A stretch of 64,000 nt of DNA from Bin55 sp965116055 (GCA_965116055.1 OZ220466.1:2480001-2544000); one strand, 5' to 3'; counted from the first letter of the stretch, positions 1-10,559 are shown. A program made the numbers and translations. The notes: generated by a model not told the origin, from the sequence alone.

Positions 1-3000
1 GTTATCCACCTGCCGTAGCCGCCCTCGGCCTTCTGCTGATACTGCCAACTCGTGATGCTGGGGTTGTTCGGGTTGTCCCATGACAACGTCACTTGACCGT
101 CAACCGGGTCAACGGCGAAACCGGTCGGTTTGACGGGAACAGTTGCGGGATCGTTCAACGCGCCCTCGACTGTCTTGTCGGCGCCAACCGCATAGCCGGT
201 CCCGTCGTTCAGCGTGATCGTGAAGGTCTCCGCACCCTCCGCTTCCATATCGGCGTTCGTCCCGATCAGTACCATGCCCGTGGTGCTCGGGGTCGTGCCG
301 AAGGACGCGGCAAGATTGCGCGGGCCCAGCGAGCCAATGATGTCATCCGCGTCAAAGCCGCTCGTACTACGGTCAGCCAGTGTCAGGTTCACCATCAGAT
401 CACCCGTGAGCTGCCGGTCGGACGTCACCGTCAAGCTGATGTCTGCCCCCTCCGTCACCGACGCGGGGTCGGTAGCAAGTCCGAGGGTTGGCGTCGTCTC
501 GGTAATCGACACAGTTACCGATGCGATCGTCGCCCCATAGTAGCCGCCGCCCGTGGCGCTGTGCGTCAGGGTCACGTCGGGGTCGCTGGTCGTGTCCTCG
601 TCGGCAGCCGCCGCTACCGTTATCGTCTGCGGAACGTTGAAGTTCGAGGCGGTAAATCGGATCGGAGGACCCGTCACCGTTACATCGCTTGAAGAGGCGT
701 CACTCACGGTCAGCGTGACATCGCCGGAAGGCTCGGAAGTCAGCGCTACGGTATAGGTGTCGCTACTACCTTCCGCCACTTCCAGGCTGGTCCTGGAAAC
801 AGTGGCGGCACTGAAGACGGTGATCACCACATCTTCCGTGTCCGTGTTGCCGTTGCCGTCGCTGGCCGTCACTGTCATCGTGTACGTACCCACAGCCGGC
901 GGCGTGAACATCAACCGCGCCTGGTTCAGCGCCGTGCCAGGCAACGCAGGAGTCGTTTCGCTGGAATCGCGCGCCCAGGTGTAGGTGATCGTGTCCCCGT
1001 CCGCGTCCGTCGCCGCAGCCGCGATGTCCACCGTCTGCCCCAGCTTGACGGCGGCAGCGTCAATCGCCCCCAGCACAGGCGAGGCGTCATCGTCCGTGAT
1101 CGTCACCGTGGTCACGGCATTGCCTAGCTCGGGGTCATCCCCAGACCGGCTTGCACCCACCAGCGCAATCGTCACCGTGAAGGTCTCATCAGGCTCATCC
1201 AGCGCGTCGTCCGTGATCGGAATCACGATATCCACGGTCGTAGCGGCGGTCGGGAAATCCACGGACGTCACGGCGTCATTGTCATAGTCACCGTCCTGCG
1301 GTTCCGCAGCGCCCGTCGCCGCGCCACCATACGTGACATCGAACGTCGCCGGGTTGTCAAATGCCTTGGAGGCGGTGATCCGCACCGTCGCGCTGCCCGC
1401 CCCCTCGGCCACCGCCAGCGTCGCCGGCACCATTACTGTCTTGGCGGACGGCGTCGCCGTCACCTCGTTCGAGGCCACGCCTTCATCATCGGGATTCACC
1501 GCCCTGTTCACTGCGCGCACCTTGAAGGCGTACACGGAGCCGTTGGTCAGACTCATCGCCACATAACGGGTAGTAGACGCGTCGGAATTGGAAATGGCCG
1601 CCCAGTTGCCATAGTTGCCGCTGCCCGTCTTCTGTTGGTATTCCCACCCGGTGATGCTGGCGTTGTTCGGATTGTTCCAGGACAGCGTGACCTGCCTGTC
1701 CCCGGCGATGGCGGTCAGACCCGTCGGCTTGGCGGGGTTCGGGACCGGGGTCGCCGAGACAGTCCCGATATTTCCCTGGAAAGTGCTATCAAACCCGGCA
1801 ACCTGAAAATCGTACCTTCTGTTGTTCGTCAGACCGGTCACCGTGTGATTCTTAATCGTCTGGCTCGCGGCCCCGGTGGACCCGCTGATGACGCTCCAGT
1901 CTCCGTACTGGACCTCCGGAAATCTCCTCTGCCGCACCCTCCAGTTGTCGATGACCGGATCCTTCGGGTTACTCCAGGACAGCGTTACCTTGCCGTTGCC
2001 CGCCGCCGCGCCAAGCCCGGCCGGCGCGGCGGGTTTGTTGGTTGGCTGTCCAGTCACCTCTGCCGCGGGACCAGTGCCGACGCTGTTCAACGCGCGCACC
2101 TGGAACGTATACCTGGTTCCGTTGGTCAGCCCTGTCACCGCGTGGTGATTCGTTGTCGGGCTGGAGGAAATCAACGTCCAAGTATCGCTGAATGTACCCG
2201 CGCCTGACTTCTGTCTGAATTCCCACCTCGTGATACTGGGGTTGTTCGGGTCGTTCCAAAGCAGCGTCACTCTCTTGTCGCTGCCCTCTGCCCTGAGAGC
2301 GGTCGGCGCGGCGGGCCGGCCGAGCTGAGGCGTCGCCGTCACCTCGTCCGATTCCGCTCCGTTGCCACCAGCATTGACTGCCCGGATCCTGAAGGCATAG
2401 GCCGTTCCATTGGTCAGGTTCCCCACCACGTAGCTGGTGGTAGCGGCGCGAGAATTCGGAATGTCCGTCCAGTCGCCGTAGTTGCCCGTGCCTTCCTTCT
2501 GCTGGTACTGCCATTGCGTGATGCCGGGATTGTTCGCATTGTCCCAGGAAAGCGTCACCTGCCTGTCCCCCGGCGCGGCGCTGAGGTTCGCGGGGCGGGC
2601 GGGTGCGGGAGGTAGCGGCGTCGCCGTTTTCTCGCTTGACTCACCGCCGGCGCCGATCGGATTCACCGCCCGAACCTTGAACGCATAGGCCCTTCCGTTG
2701 GTCAGATTCTTCACCACGTAACTGGTCGTAGCGGCGCCAGAATTCGGAATCTCTGTCCAGTTGCCGTAGTTGCCCGTGCCTTCCTTCTGCTGGTACTGCC
2801 ATTGCGTGATACCGGGGTTGCCCGGATCATCCCATGACAAGGTCACCTGCCCGTCCCCTGCCGCTGCGCCAAAGCCGGTCGGCGCGTCGGGCGGCGCCAT
2901 TGGCATCGCCGTTATCTCTGCCGAGGCAGCGCCATCGCCGTTGCCATTCACCGCCCGCAGCTTGAAGGCATAGATCGTTTCGTTGGTCAGATTCCCCACC

Positions 3001-6000
3001 ACGTGACGGTTCGTAGTAGCGCCAGAACTCGGAATGTCGGTCCAATTGCCGTAGTTGCCCGCGCTTTCCTTCTGCTGGTACTGCCATTTCGTGATGCCGG
3101 GATTGTTCGCATCATTCCAGGACAGCGTCACCTGCCGGTTGCCCGCCGCCGCGCGCAGACCCGTCGGTTGCAGGGGCGCGTCGTTTTCCTCCACAACCAC
3201 CACAACAGAGTCGATCGTCACCGAGCCGTAGTCTCCGCCCGAGGCGCTGTGAGTCAGCGTCACTGCCGGGTCGGCCAGCGCATCGCCGTCCTGGCCCGCC
3301 GTCACCGTCACCGTCTGCCAGTCGCCGAAGTTGCTGCCGGTAAAGATCAGGCTGTCCGGGTTCACCGTCACGTCGCCCGATGCACCACCCACCGTCACCG
3401 TGACGTTCGCGGAAGGCCGCGTGTCCAGTCTCACCGAGTAGGTCGCGCTGCCGCCCTCCCCGGCGTTCAACCTGGACTCGGAGAGCGTAACTCCGGCAAC
3501 ATCGTCCTCCGTCACGACGACCACGACGTCATCAACGTCGACATTGTCGTAGCCGCCGCCCAAGGTGCTGTGCGTCAGGGTCACCACGGGGTCCACGAGC
3601 GCGTCGGCATCGTGGTCAGCCGACACGGCCACCGCCTGCGGAACGTCAAAGTTGCCAGTGGTGAATGTCAAACGCTCCGGATCCACCGTCACGTCACCCG
3701 ACATGCCCGAGACCGTCACGACCACGCTGGCCGCAGGCCGCGCGTCCAGCGCAACCAGATAGTCGGAACTACCGCCCTCGGCCACCGTCAGCCTGGACTC
3801 GGAGAGCGTTATTCCCGGCGGCATCGCCGTCGGTGTCGCGGTTACCTCGCCAGACCAGGAGCTATTGGTCGGTAGATGGCCGAACCTGGAACGCAACCGG
3901 AACGTGTGAGTCGTATTGTTCGAAAGTCCCTCGACTACAGCCGTGACGCTCGCGCCAGGTACATCAACGGCGGCGGACCAATCGCCATTGGACTTATATT
4001 GATACTGCCAGGATCTGATACCCCGTCCCGGTTGAGGGTTCCAGCTCAAGGTGACAGAGCCATCTCCGGCGGTCGCACGCAGACCGGTTGGCGCATTCAC
4101 CGCGCCAACAAGTATTCGGGTCGCGTCAGACGCCGGACCGACCACCTGGCCGCTGAGCGCCCGAAAGCGCACAAGCAGCGTCCTGGTTGAGACCGGAGGC
4201 GCAACACGAAAGCGAAGAAGCGCATCGGACAGTGACCGGGTCTCGGGATGGGTGGCGAGAGGAAAGCCTTCCTTGACGATTGGCGACCATGTCGTCGCGT
4301 CATCCCAGGTTTGCTCAAGAGTCCTGGTCTGGAACTGGATTCCGGTAATCCTTCCGCAGTTGGCTGGAATGATCAGATCGGCACTTGCCGAGGTATCTCC
4401 GGAGCTGCTCAGGACGCCACTACCCAGGGCGCTGCGAATGCGGACCTTGCAGGGCGTAATGGCAACCGGGGTTCCGTTCACCGTGGCTGAGGCATCACCG
4501 TTGCCTACCGGGTTCACTGCGCGGACCTTGAACCCGTAGGCGGTTCCGTTGGTCAGCCCCGTTATCCGGTAACTCGTGGAGCTGGCCCCGGAACCATCCA
4601 TGTTCGTCCACGCGCCCCACGTTGCCGCTCCGGCGAGCTGCTGCTGGTATTCCCACCCGGTGATGCTGGTATTTTTCGGATTGTTCCAGGACAGCGTGAT
4701 CTGCGTGTCGCCTGCCGTCGCGGAAAGGCCCGTCGGCGCGGCAGGAGGCGGGATCGGGATCGCCGAGACAGTCGCGATGCCTTCCGGTTTAGTGCCTCTG
4801 GACCCGGCAACCTGAAAATCGTACATTCTATTGTTCGTCAGACCCGTCACCGTATGACGTTCGATCGTCTGGCTCGCGACGCGGGACCCGGGGATGGGCG
4901 TCCAGTCTCCGTAGTTGATCTGCGGATGCTCCCTCCACCGCACCCTCCAGTTGTCGAAGCGCGGATCCTTCGGGTTGCCCCAGGACAGAATGACGCGCCC
5001 GTTGCCCGGTGTCGCGGTGAGATCGATCGGTTCTGGATACACGCCGCCTCTGGGCGTCGCCGTCCTCTCATCTGACTGGTAGCCGAAACGCTCGGAGTCC
5101 CGTGCGCGAAGGATGAACGTGTAAACCGTCTCGTTGTCCAGGCCCGTCACTTCGTGGCGAGTCGTTGTGGTGTCGGAATCGGGGATCGGCGTCCACTCGA
5201 GATCCCAGGATGTTGTTCTGCCTCCCGGTATGCGCCTGGTGAACTTGCGTCGGTACTGCCAACCAACGATGCTGGGATCGTCCGGATTGTCCCAGGACAG
5301 CGTCACCCGACCGTCACCGCTTCCAACAGCGCTGAAGCCCGTCGGTTTTGCAGGCAGAGTGATCGTCGTCGCAGCAGCATCATCGGACTCGGGACTGTAG
5401 CTGCCGACGTTCGCCGCACGGATCCTGAACGTGTACCGCGTTCCGTTCTTGAGGCCCGTCACCACATGGCGGGTGGTCGTGGCCCCGGAGTTCGGGATGT
5501 TCGTCCAGTCACCGTAGTTCCCCGCACCTTCCTTCCTTCGCACCTGCCAACCGGTGATGGCAGGATTCCCCGGATTGTTCCAGGACAACGTGATCCGCGT
5601 GCGGCCCGGCCCGGCAGTGAAACCCGTCGGCTTCGAGGGCACTGGCGGCAGCGGCCTTGCCGTCGCCTCGACCGATTCGGCCCCATCGCCGATACGGTTC
5701 ACTCCGCGGACCTGGAAAACGTAGGTATCCCCGTTGGTCAGGCTCTCCACCACATGACTCGTCGTGAGCGCACCGGAGATGGGTGTCCAGGGGCCATACT
5801 CATCCAGAATGTTCTTCTGTCGGAATTCCCAACTGGTGATACTGGCGTTTTGCGGGTCTTTCCAGGAAAGCGTCACCTGACCGTCCCCTGCCGTCGCGAC
5901 AAAACCGGTCGGCGCGGCGGGTAGCGCAAGCGGGGTCACCGTAACTTCGAGCGATTCCGCGCCGTTGCCTGTGACATTCACTGCGCGGATCTTGAAGCTA

Positions 6001-7349
6001 TAGATCGCCCCGTTGGTCAGGCTCTCCACCACATGACTCGTCGTGAGCGCATCGGAATCCGGCATATCAATCCAGAGTCCATAGTCATTGCTATCGACCT
6101 TTTGCTGGTACTGCCATATCGTGATGCTGTCGTCGTCCGGGTCGTCCCATGCGAGCGTCGCCCGTCCTTCACCCGCCGTTGCCGTCAGACCCGTCGGCTT
6201 GGCCGGAGCGGTTCCGAGGTCGTTCAGCGTGCCGTCGGCCGTCGTGTCGACGCCGAGCGCATAGCCAGTCCCGTCGTTCAGTGTGATCGTGTAGGTCTCC
6301 GCACTCTCCGTATCCGAGTCCGTGCCGGTCGGAATCGTCACCGTCCCCGTCGTGCTGGCGGTATTGCCGAACGACGCGTCAAAGTCCCGCGGCCCCAGCG
6401 TGCCCGGAATGTCGTCCGCATCGAAACCGCTCGAACCACGGTCCGCAAGCGTCAGGCTCACCGGCAGATCGCCCGTCAGCGCACGATCCGACGTCACCGT
6501 CAGACTGATCGCCGTCCCTTGCGTCGCCGCCGCCGGGTCCGTCGCAAGCTGCAAGGTCGGCGTCGCCCGCACGACCAAAGACTGCGCGCCGTTGCCGGCG
6601 TCGTTCACCGCGCGAATGCGGAAACGGTACTCGGTGCCGTTGGTCAGACCCGTCACCGTGTGGCTCACGGTGTCGGCATCCGACAGGTCAATGTCGGCCC
6701 AGCGGCCCCAGCTACTTCCATCGTGCTGCCGCACTTGATACTCGATGATGGAATCGTCGTCCGGATCATCCCACGACAGCGTCACCTGGGTGTTGCCCGG
6801 CTGCGCCGCCAGACCCGTCGGCGCAGCCGGCTTGGTGACGACGATCAGCGTCGCTTTCACCTCCGGATAGTACCGACCAGGCCCTTTGGCATACACCTGG
6901 AACTTGTACTCCACCCCATTGGTGAGCCCGGTGATCGTTTGGGTGCGCTTGCCACTATGACGACGACCTAGCAACTCGTACTTTGGGTCGACAGCAACTG
7001 GAAAGCCGCTGCTGTGACGCCATTGAGGATAGTCTTGGTCGGCTCTCGCATACCGAAACTCCCACCCTGAGTTGTTCGGGGAGGAGAGCGTGTAAGTCCA
7101 GGTCAGCTTCACCTTCCCATCGCCCGGGGCGGCCTTCAGGGTTCCCAACGCATGCGCGGCCTGGGGCGCAAGGCCCGCAGTCAGTGCGAGCAGGAGAACA
7201 GTGGCGAGCCCAGGCAAGCGGAAGGCGGTTCTGCCTTCGCAGCGGCGGGAAGAAGAACGGCGCCACAGGCGATGAACCGTGAGGTAGTAGGAAAAACACA
7301 GGCATAACTGCGTTGAGCCTCGTAGTTCAATAGGTTTGTGTGTGGTCAT
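1..7349 (-). CDS. Giant secreted FN3/Calx-beta repeat protein, N-terminal part (runs off the left edge)
   Basis: About 2,450 codons are visible; the C-terminus lies outside the window. I chose the ATG at 7347-7349, preceded by a GGAG-type ribosome site, because it leads in frame into a hydrophobic segment (residues about 48-60) and an AHA signal-peptidase site near residue 67. After that come FN3 modules of about 90-95 residues with the usual VTLSW core, a GLTNGTEY-like stretch and an RAVN strand. They are interrupted by Calx-beta-like modules (about 6205-6550, 3190-3825 and 1130-1450), PKD/Ig-like modules (below about 1130) and a cysteine-pair module (about 4110-4480). The last readable codons still encode an FN3 strand. 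The N-terminal FN3 pair is nearly identical to that of the giant gene at 28044-52796, so this is a paralogue and probably also ends in an autotransporter barrel outside the window. Adhesion is inferred from architecture only. Base composition is much richer in G+C than the neighbouring block. Confidence 0.88.
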   Translation of the reverse strand, partial: MTTHKPIELRGSTQLCLCFSYYLTVHRLWRRSSSRRCEGRTAFRLPGLATVLLLALTAGLAPQAAHALGTLKAAPGDGKVKLTWTYTLSSPNNSGWEFRYARADQDYPQWRHSSGFPVAVDPKYELLGRRHSGKRTQTITGLTNGVEYKFQVYAKGPGRYYPEVKATLIVVTKPAAPTGLAAQPGNTQVTLSWDDPDDDSIIEYQVRQHDGSSWGRWADIDLSDADTVSHTVTGLTNGTEYRFRIRAVNDAGNGAQSLVVRATPTLQLATDPAAATQGTAISLTVTSDRALTGDLPVSLTLADRGSSGFDADDIPGTLGPRDFDASFGNTASTTGTVTIPTGTDSDTESAETYTITLNDGTGYALGVDTTADGTLNDLGTAPAKPTGLTATAGEGRATLAWDDPDDDSITIWQYQQKVDSNDYGLWIDMPDSDALTTSHVVESLTNGAIYSFKIRAVNVTGNGAESLEVTVTPLALPAAPTGFVATAGDGQVTLSWKDPQNASITSWEFRQKNILDEYGPWTPISGALTTSHVVESLTNGDTYVFQVRGVNRIGDGAESVEATARPLPPVPSKPTGFTAGPGRTRITLSWNNPGNPAITGWQVRRKEGAGNYGDWTNIPNSGATTTRHVVTGLKNGTRYTFRIRAANVGSYSPESDDAAATTITLPAKPTGFSAVGSGDGRVTLSWDNPDDPSIVGWQYRRKFTRRIPGGRTTSWDLEWTPIPDSDTTTTRHEVTGLDNETVYTFILRARDSERFGYQSDERTATPRGGVYPEPIDLTATPGNGRVILSWGNPKDPRFDNWRVRWREHPQINYGDWTPIPGSRVASQTIERHTVTGLTNNRMYDFQVAGSRGTKPEGIATVSAIPIPPPAAPTGLSATAGDTQITLSWNNPKNTSITGWEYQQQLAGAATWGAWTNMDGSGASSTSYRITGLTNGTAYGFKVRAVNPVGNGDASATVNGTPVAITPCKVRIRSALGSGVLSSSGDTSASADLIIPANCGRITGIQFQTRTLEQTWDDATTWSPIVKEGFPLATHPETRSLSDALLRFRVAPPVSTRTLLVRFRALSGQVVGPASDATRILVGAVNAPTGLRATAGDGSVTLSWNPQPGRGIRSWQYQYKSNGDWSAAVDVPGASVTAVVEGLSNNTTHTFRLRSRFGHLPTNSSWSGEVTATPTAMPPGITLSESRLTVAEGGSSDYLVALDARPAASVVVTVSGMSGDVTVDPERLTFTTGNFDVPQAVAVSADHDADALVDPVVTLTHSTLGGGYDNVDVDDVVVVVTEDDVAGVTLSESRLNAGEGGSATYSVRLDTRPSANVTVTVGGASGDVTVNPDSLIFTGSNFGDWQTVTVTAGQDGDALADPAVTLTHSASGGDYGSVTIDSVVVVVEENDAPLQPTGLRAAAGNRQVTLSWNDANNPGITKWQYQQKESAGNYGNWTDIPSSGATTNRHVVGNLTNETIYAFKLRAVNGNGDGAASAEITAMPMAPPDAPTGFGAAAGDGQVTLSWDDPGNPGITQWQYQQKEGTGNYGNWTEIPNSGAATTSYVVKNLTNGRAYAFKVRAVNPIGAGGESSEKTATPLPPAPARPANLSAAPGDRQVTLSWDNANNPGITQWQYQQKEGTGNYGDWTDIPNSRAATTSYVVGNLTNGTAYAFRIRAVNAGGNGAESDEVTATPQLGRPAAPTALRAEGSDKRVTLLWNDPNNPSITRWEFRQKSGAGTFSDTWTLISSSPTTNHHAVTGLTNGTRYTFQVRALNSVGTGPAAEVTGQPTNKPAAPAGLGAAAGNGKVTLSWSNPKDPVIDNWRVRQRRFPEVQYGDWSVISGSTGAASQTIKNHTVTGLTNNRRYDFQVAGFDSTFQGNIGTVSATPVPNPAKPTGLTAIAGDRQVTLSWNNPNNASITGWEYQQKTGSGNYGNWAAISNSDASTTRYVAMSLTNGSVYAFKVRAVNRAVNPDDEGVASNEVTATPSAKTVMVPATLAVAEGAGSATVRITASKAFDNPATFDVTYGGAATGAAEPQDGDYDNDAVTSVDFPTAATTVDIVIPITDDALDEPDETFTVTIALVGASRSGDDPELGNAVTTVTITDDDASPVLGAIDAAAVKLGQTVDIAAAATDADGDTITYTWARDSSETTPALPGTALNQARLMFTPPAVGTYTMTVTASDGNGNTDTEDVVITVFSAATVSRTSLEVAEGSSDTYTVALTSEPSGDVTLTVSDASSSDVTVTGPPIRFTASNFNVPQTITVAAAADEDTTSDPDVTLTHSATGGGYYGATIASVTVSITETTPTLGLATDPASVTEGADISLTVTSDRQLTGDLMVNLTLADRSTSGFDADDIIGSLGPRNLAASFGTTPSTTGMVLIGTNADMEAEGAETFTITLNDGTGYAVGADKTVEGALNDPATVPVKPTGFAVDPVDGQVTLSWDNPNNPSITSWQYQQKAEGGYGRWI
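6590..7255 (-). repeat. N-terminal coding segment shared with the second giant gene (copy 1)
   Basis: This stretch is nearly identical, by eye, to 51875-52540 at a constant offset of 45,285 bases. It covers the signal-peptide core and the first two FN3 modules. Similarity stops upstream of the conserved CEGRT/FRLPGLA segment, where the two N-terminal extensions differ. Both copies are in the same orientation, so they form a direct repeat flanking about 45 kb. Confidence 0.85.
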
Positions 7350-7964
7350 CCTGCTCCGCCTCACTTGACGCTTCAAGTGAACATCTATCATCCGTTGGTA
7401 TACCTTATAAGAATAGGACATTTCCATAATCTATCACGACCCTCCAATTAACATTTTTATTTCTTTAATTTTTGGCCCACACTTCCGATGACTTTGCATA
7501 TTGATTGGCTTCCACCATATCGCGATCGCCGCCGTGGCTTACGACGCCACCACCGTCTACACATAGATAAAGTCTATCCACGACTTCCTCCTCTCTAAAT
7601 GTATCCCCTTTCGGGCTCGTACACTATGATTATACCATGAAATAAGACTAAAGACCTACTTTATGGTGGAATCTTAACGCGATCACCTTGATAAGGTACC
7701 ATCATGGCTTACTTGGGTTCATTCCACCGTCAATTTCTTCAATGAAGTTTTGACCCAATGTTGGAAGACGGTTGGATATGGCAAGGCCGACACCATGCGA
7801 TGTTCACCCATATCTTCACAATCAACGCGATCTTCGCAAAGTATGAGATTGCTTTGTAAATGGGCCATTCCTGCTGCCCTCAAGAAACCTGCGCTAAATA
7901 CGTGCATTGAGTAATCTAGTCTTACCCAGTAAGGATGATTCTCAATCCTTGTACACTCAACTTA

Positions 7965-8165
7965 GCCACACTTTGACTCACCAGCCTTAATCCCTTGAGG
8001 CACCACATTCACTTCAAGGTCCCCGACCGGGAACTCAACACTGTAACTAGCTAGACGGCCAACGTTGACAGCAAAATGCCACCCGACGAACGTACATACT
8101 GCTTGACCATAAGCAGAGTCTAATGTAGAACAATACAAAGTGATCTCTCCTTCTGCGCCAATGCC
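7965..8165 (-). pseudogene. Possible decayed ORF fragment (67 codons, stop to stop)
   Basis: Between in-frame stops at 8166-8168 and 7962-7964 the minus strand stays open for 67 codons. The composition is protein-like, with alternating hydrophobic strands such as ITLYCS, CTFVGWHFAVNVG and YSVEFPVGDLEVNVVP. There is no ATG and no ribosome site. It may be the tail of a secreted beta-rich protein whose front has decayed, or chance. I do not recognise a family. Confidence 0.25.
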
Positions 8166-8277
8166 TTACCGCGGAACCGTCACCACGCGATTGACCCATT
8201 CTTAACCCTCGCGCAACATATAGACCGTCTATTTAAATATGTATGACTATGAAAATCTAGTCCGCTACATAGGCGTA

Positions 8278-8294
8278 CCCCCCCCCCTTTTTTT
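8278..8294 (+). repeat. Homopolymer tract C10 followed by T7
   Basis: Ten C followed directly by seven T in an intergenic region, 436 bases upstream of the SDR gene start. Such tracts are prone to slipped-strand length change. No promoter spacing could be tied to it. Confidence 0.9.
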
Positions 8295-8729
8295 GATTTT
8301 TATCAGGATGAGGCCAAGCCTTGTGTGCTACGCCTTGTACGACATCGGGCATCACGGAATAGGTTAGTGACCTAATGAACAAATAAACTCAGATGACGCA
8401 AGCTGACACAACGATAATCGCTATCCGCAGCAGCCTCTCAACCAAGGTAAGAAGGTAAGTTTTACCACTCTACCATTCATAGTTAAGTATACATGACGCC
8501 GCCATTCCTCAACATCCAACGATCAAAACAGGAGGCTAGCCATAACATGTGATCAGCACATTTTCCGAGCGTATCTACACGCGTACGCGGTTGCCGTCGT
8601 CCGTGCACAGGCGCCGGACAACGCACCATCTATGCATAATCACGATGACGAGCACCTGGCACTGCGCGGTTGCCATGCTTTGGTGAGCAGTTGATTGGAA
8701 TTCTTCAGAGCACAAGAAAAGGAACGGCC

Positions 8730-9824
8730 ATGCCCACGGTAACATTGAACGATGGACCCGTGGCGATCACTGGCGCTGCGGGCTACATTGGTGCACACAC
8801 TGTGCGTGCCTTCTTGACGCGTGGGTATTCTGTCCGTGCTTGTGTCACCAATATCCATGCACCAGAAAAAGTCGATCATTTAAAGGCGATAGCCAATAAT
8901 GAAGAATTGGCTGGTTCATTGGAAATTGTCGAAGGCAACATTCTTCAGGAAGGAAGTTACGACGGACCATTTAGTGATTGCGCCGCGGTTCTACATGTCG
9001 GCACACCGATGCTCTATGGAGGCGAAAACACACCCCGCCAAACCTACGATGGAATGGTTGACGGGATCAAGAAAGTGCTCCATTCAGCTACGAAAGCGGG
9101 CACCGTAAAACGCTTCGTATATACGAGTTCGTTTGCAGCTATCGGCCACCCATCGCCATCCGGCTATGTCTATACCGAGAATGATTGGGCGGACGCCAAT
9201 CGCGAACGCGACCCTAATTGGTCCGCCCAACGCGTCGACAAGGACGGCGGTGTTGCCTATGCGTTAGCGAAAGTAGAAACAGAACGAATCGTTAATGCAT
9301 ACGCTGAAGCAAACGGAGGTTTCGACGCTGTGTCGATCTGTCCATGTGTGGTACTGGGACCGTTGTTATCGCCGGCACACGAGGGCTTAGGTTCCTGGCA
9401 GTGGGCGCTCGCTCGGATGTTAGAAGGTAAACCCTGTCCCCGTGGCTGGCAGGCTCTTTGGAATATCGTTGATGTGCGTGATGTCGGCGAAGCGCATGCA
9501 CGTGTCTGCGAAAGCAAAAATGTCAAACCCAGCAGCCGTTACCAGCTCACCGCAACGGACAAGTACGGTGAACTTAATGTCGACGAACTTCAAGCTCATC
9601 TTCAGGATCTGTTTCCGCATTTAACAGTTGGTGGGCGACCTGAGGAAATGGCGGCATTCCTCAAACGCCGAGGTGCCATACATGACGGTCCACGTGCTTA
9701 TTGCACTAAAGCGATCACCGATCTCGGCTTGCAAACGCACTCAATTGAGAGCACGTTGAAAACGACTGGCGAAACGATGATTGAACTAGGACTATGTCGA
9801 CCGAGCCAGAATCAAAACATCTAA
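8730..9824 (+). CDS. NAD(P)-dependent extended SDR reductase/epimerase (dihydroflavonol-reductase-like)
   Basis: A 364-residue extended short-chain dehydrogenase. The start is the ATG at 8730, preceded by AAAGGA; the longer upstream reading lacks a ribosome site. The nucleotide-binding glycine motif TGAAGYIGAH lies at residues 14-23, the catalytic YALAK (Tyr177, Lys181) matches YxxxK, and Ser133/134 lie in YTSSFAA. The pattern resembles DFR, cinnamoyl-CoA reductase and Gre2-like carbonyl reductases, which reduce ketones or aldehydes with NADPH; the real substrate cannot be told. It stands alone on the plus strand, and its last 33 bases overlap the 3' end of the convergent DUF2063 gene. Confidence 0.85.
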   Translation: MPTVTLNDGPVAITGAAGYIGAHTVRAFLTRGYSVRACVTNIHAPEKVDHLKAIANNEELAGSLEIVEGNILQEGSYDGPFSDCAAVLHVGTPMLYGGENTPRQTYDGMVDGIKKVLHSATKAGTVKRFVYTSSFAAIGHPSPSGYVYTENDWADANRERDPNWSAQRVDKDGGVAYALAKVETERIVNAYAEANGGFDAVSICPCVVLGPLLSPAHEGLGSWQWALARMLEGKPCPRGWQALWNIVDVRDVGEAHARVCESKNVKPSSRYQLTATDKYGELNVDELQAHLQDLFPHLTVGGRPEEMAAFLKRRGAIHDGPRAYCTKAITDLGLQTHSIESTLKTTGETMIELGLCRPSQNQNI

Positions 9825-10559
9825 TTCAATCAAGTCGTCGAGCCTTTGCGCAATAGATGTCCAGCGCGTCTTATTAATCGCCATTGCTTCGCCTAAGACA
9901 GCCCGCACCGCATCTGCACCATGTGCAGGCTTGCGCAATTTCTCGATAAGATGTGCTGTGAAAGCGTCAATATGCTTAATATCAACCTTGTCTGCACGGT
10001 TTCGAAAAGCTAATGCCCAGGTTGGCTTGGACGGTGGTTCGCTCGGTTTGTAATTGGAGGAGAGCTTGTTAACAGGCCATACGTAGCGACGCACCATCGC
10101 TAAATCAGATGATTGCAGTTTGGTTTCGAGTGGATTCTCGCATGGTTGGTAAGGCGGGATCTCGCCTACGAGGCGATCGAGGTAGAGCGGAAGCCACTCA
10201 TAATGGCATAGTTCTAACAAAAACGGCGGATCGTTGAGATTCGATCTTTCTTCAGCCAAATACGCTATAAATTCTTCACATATTTGCGAAAAATAAGGGC
10301 TCTCGCTTTGATGCCGATGAACGAAATCCCGGATTGTCTCATGCCATGCATCATTGCCTAGGATAGCCTTCGCACGTCGAAAACGCATCGCGCAAAACGA
10401 CTCAATATTGTTATAAATCAAGCGAGCGTAAATCGCCATGCGACGAGGTTCGATACTGGCAGGAATAGGATTGAGTGATGGATTCCGAACATGTGCAGTA
10501 AAGTCCAACTGCAACGATTGAAAATCTAAGATGTTCTGCCGGTCGCTTCGCTCAGCCAT
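9792..10559 (-). CDS. DUF2063 (HvfC/BufC-like) RiPP maturation partner
   Basis: A 255-residue protein. The N-terminal half has the DUF2063 pattern: an LQLDFTAHVRNP start, RMAIYARLIYNNI, the CxMRFRRAKAILG region and the YFSQICEEF segment. In known systems this family delivers precursor peptides to DUF692 (MNIO) enzymes. The ATG at 10557-10559 overlaps the end of the DUF692 gene by 8 bases, indicating translational coupling. Its 3' end overlaps the convergent SDR gene. The C-terminal third is less conserved and may be the peptide-binding winged-helix-like part seen in the family (inference). Confidence 0.82.
   Translation of the reverse strand: MAERSDRQNILDFQSLQLDFTAHVRNPSLNPIPASIEPRRMAIYARLIYNNIESFCAMRFRRAKAILGNDAWHETIRDFVHRHQSESPYFSQICEEFIAYLAEERSNLNDPPFLLELCHYEWLPLYLDRLVGEIPPYQPCENPLETKLQSSDLAMVRRYVWPVNKLSSNYKPSEPPSKPTWALAFRNRADKVDIKHIDAFTAHLIEKLRKPAHGADAVRAVLGEAMAINKTRWTSIAQRLDDLIELDVLILARST

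Larger units (their letters stand above)
7350..8729. other. Gene-poor gap of about 1.4 kb
   Basis: No convincing intact gene is visible. The segment holds the upstream region of the left giant gene, a C10T7 homopolymer tract (8278-8294) and one open run without a good start (7965-8165, minus). Short ORFs in other frames have no recognisable motif or ribosome site. Confidence 0.6.

Noticed and set aside
93..692. Plus-strand ORFs over the left giant gene
   Set aside because: Low-complexity antisense shadows of the FN3 gene; the minus-strand frame encodes coherent FN3 modules through the same bases.
6955..7305. Separate 116-residue minus-strand protein at the start of the left giant gene
   Set aside because: It is an out-of-frame reading of the signal-peptide and first FN3 region; the real frame starts at 7349.
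8670..8729. Earlier start for the SDR reductase (20 extra residues)
   Set aside because: No ribosome site precedes it and the extra residues do not fit the family; the ATG at 8730 has AAAGGA upstream.
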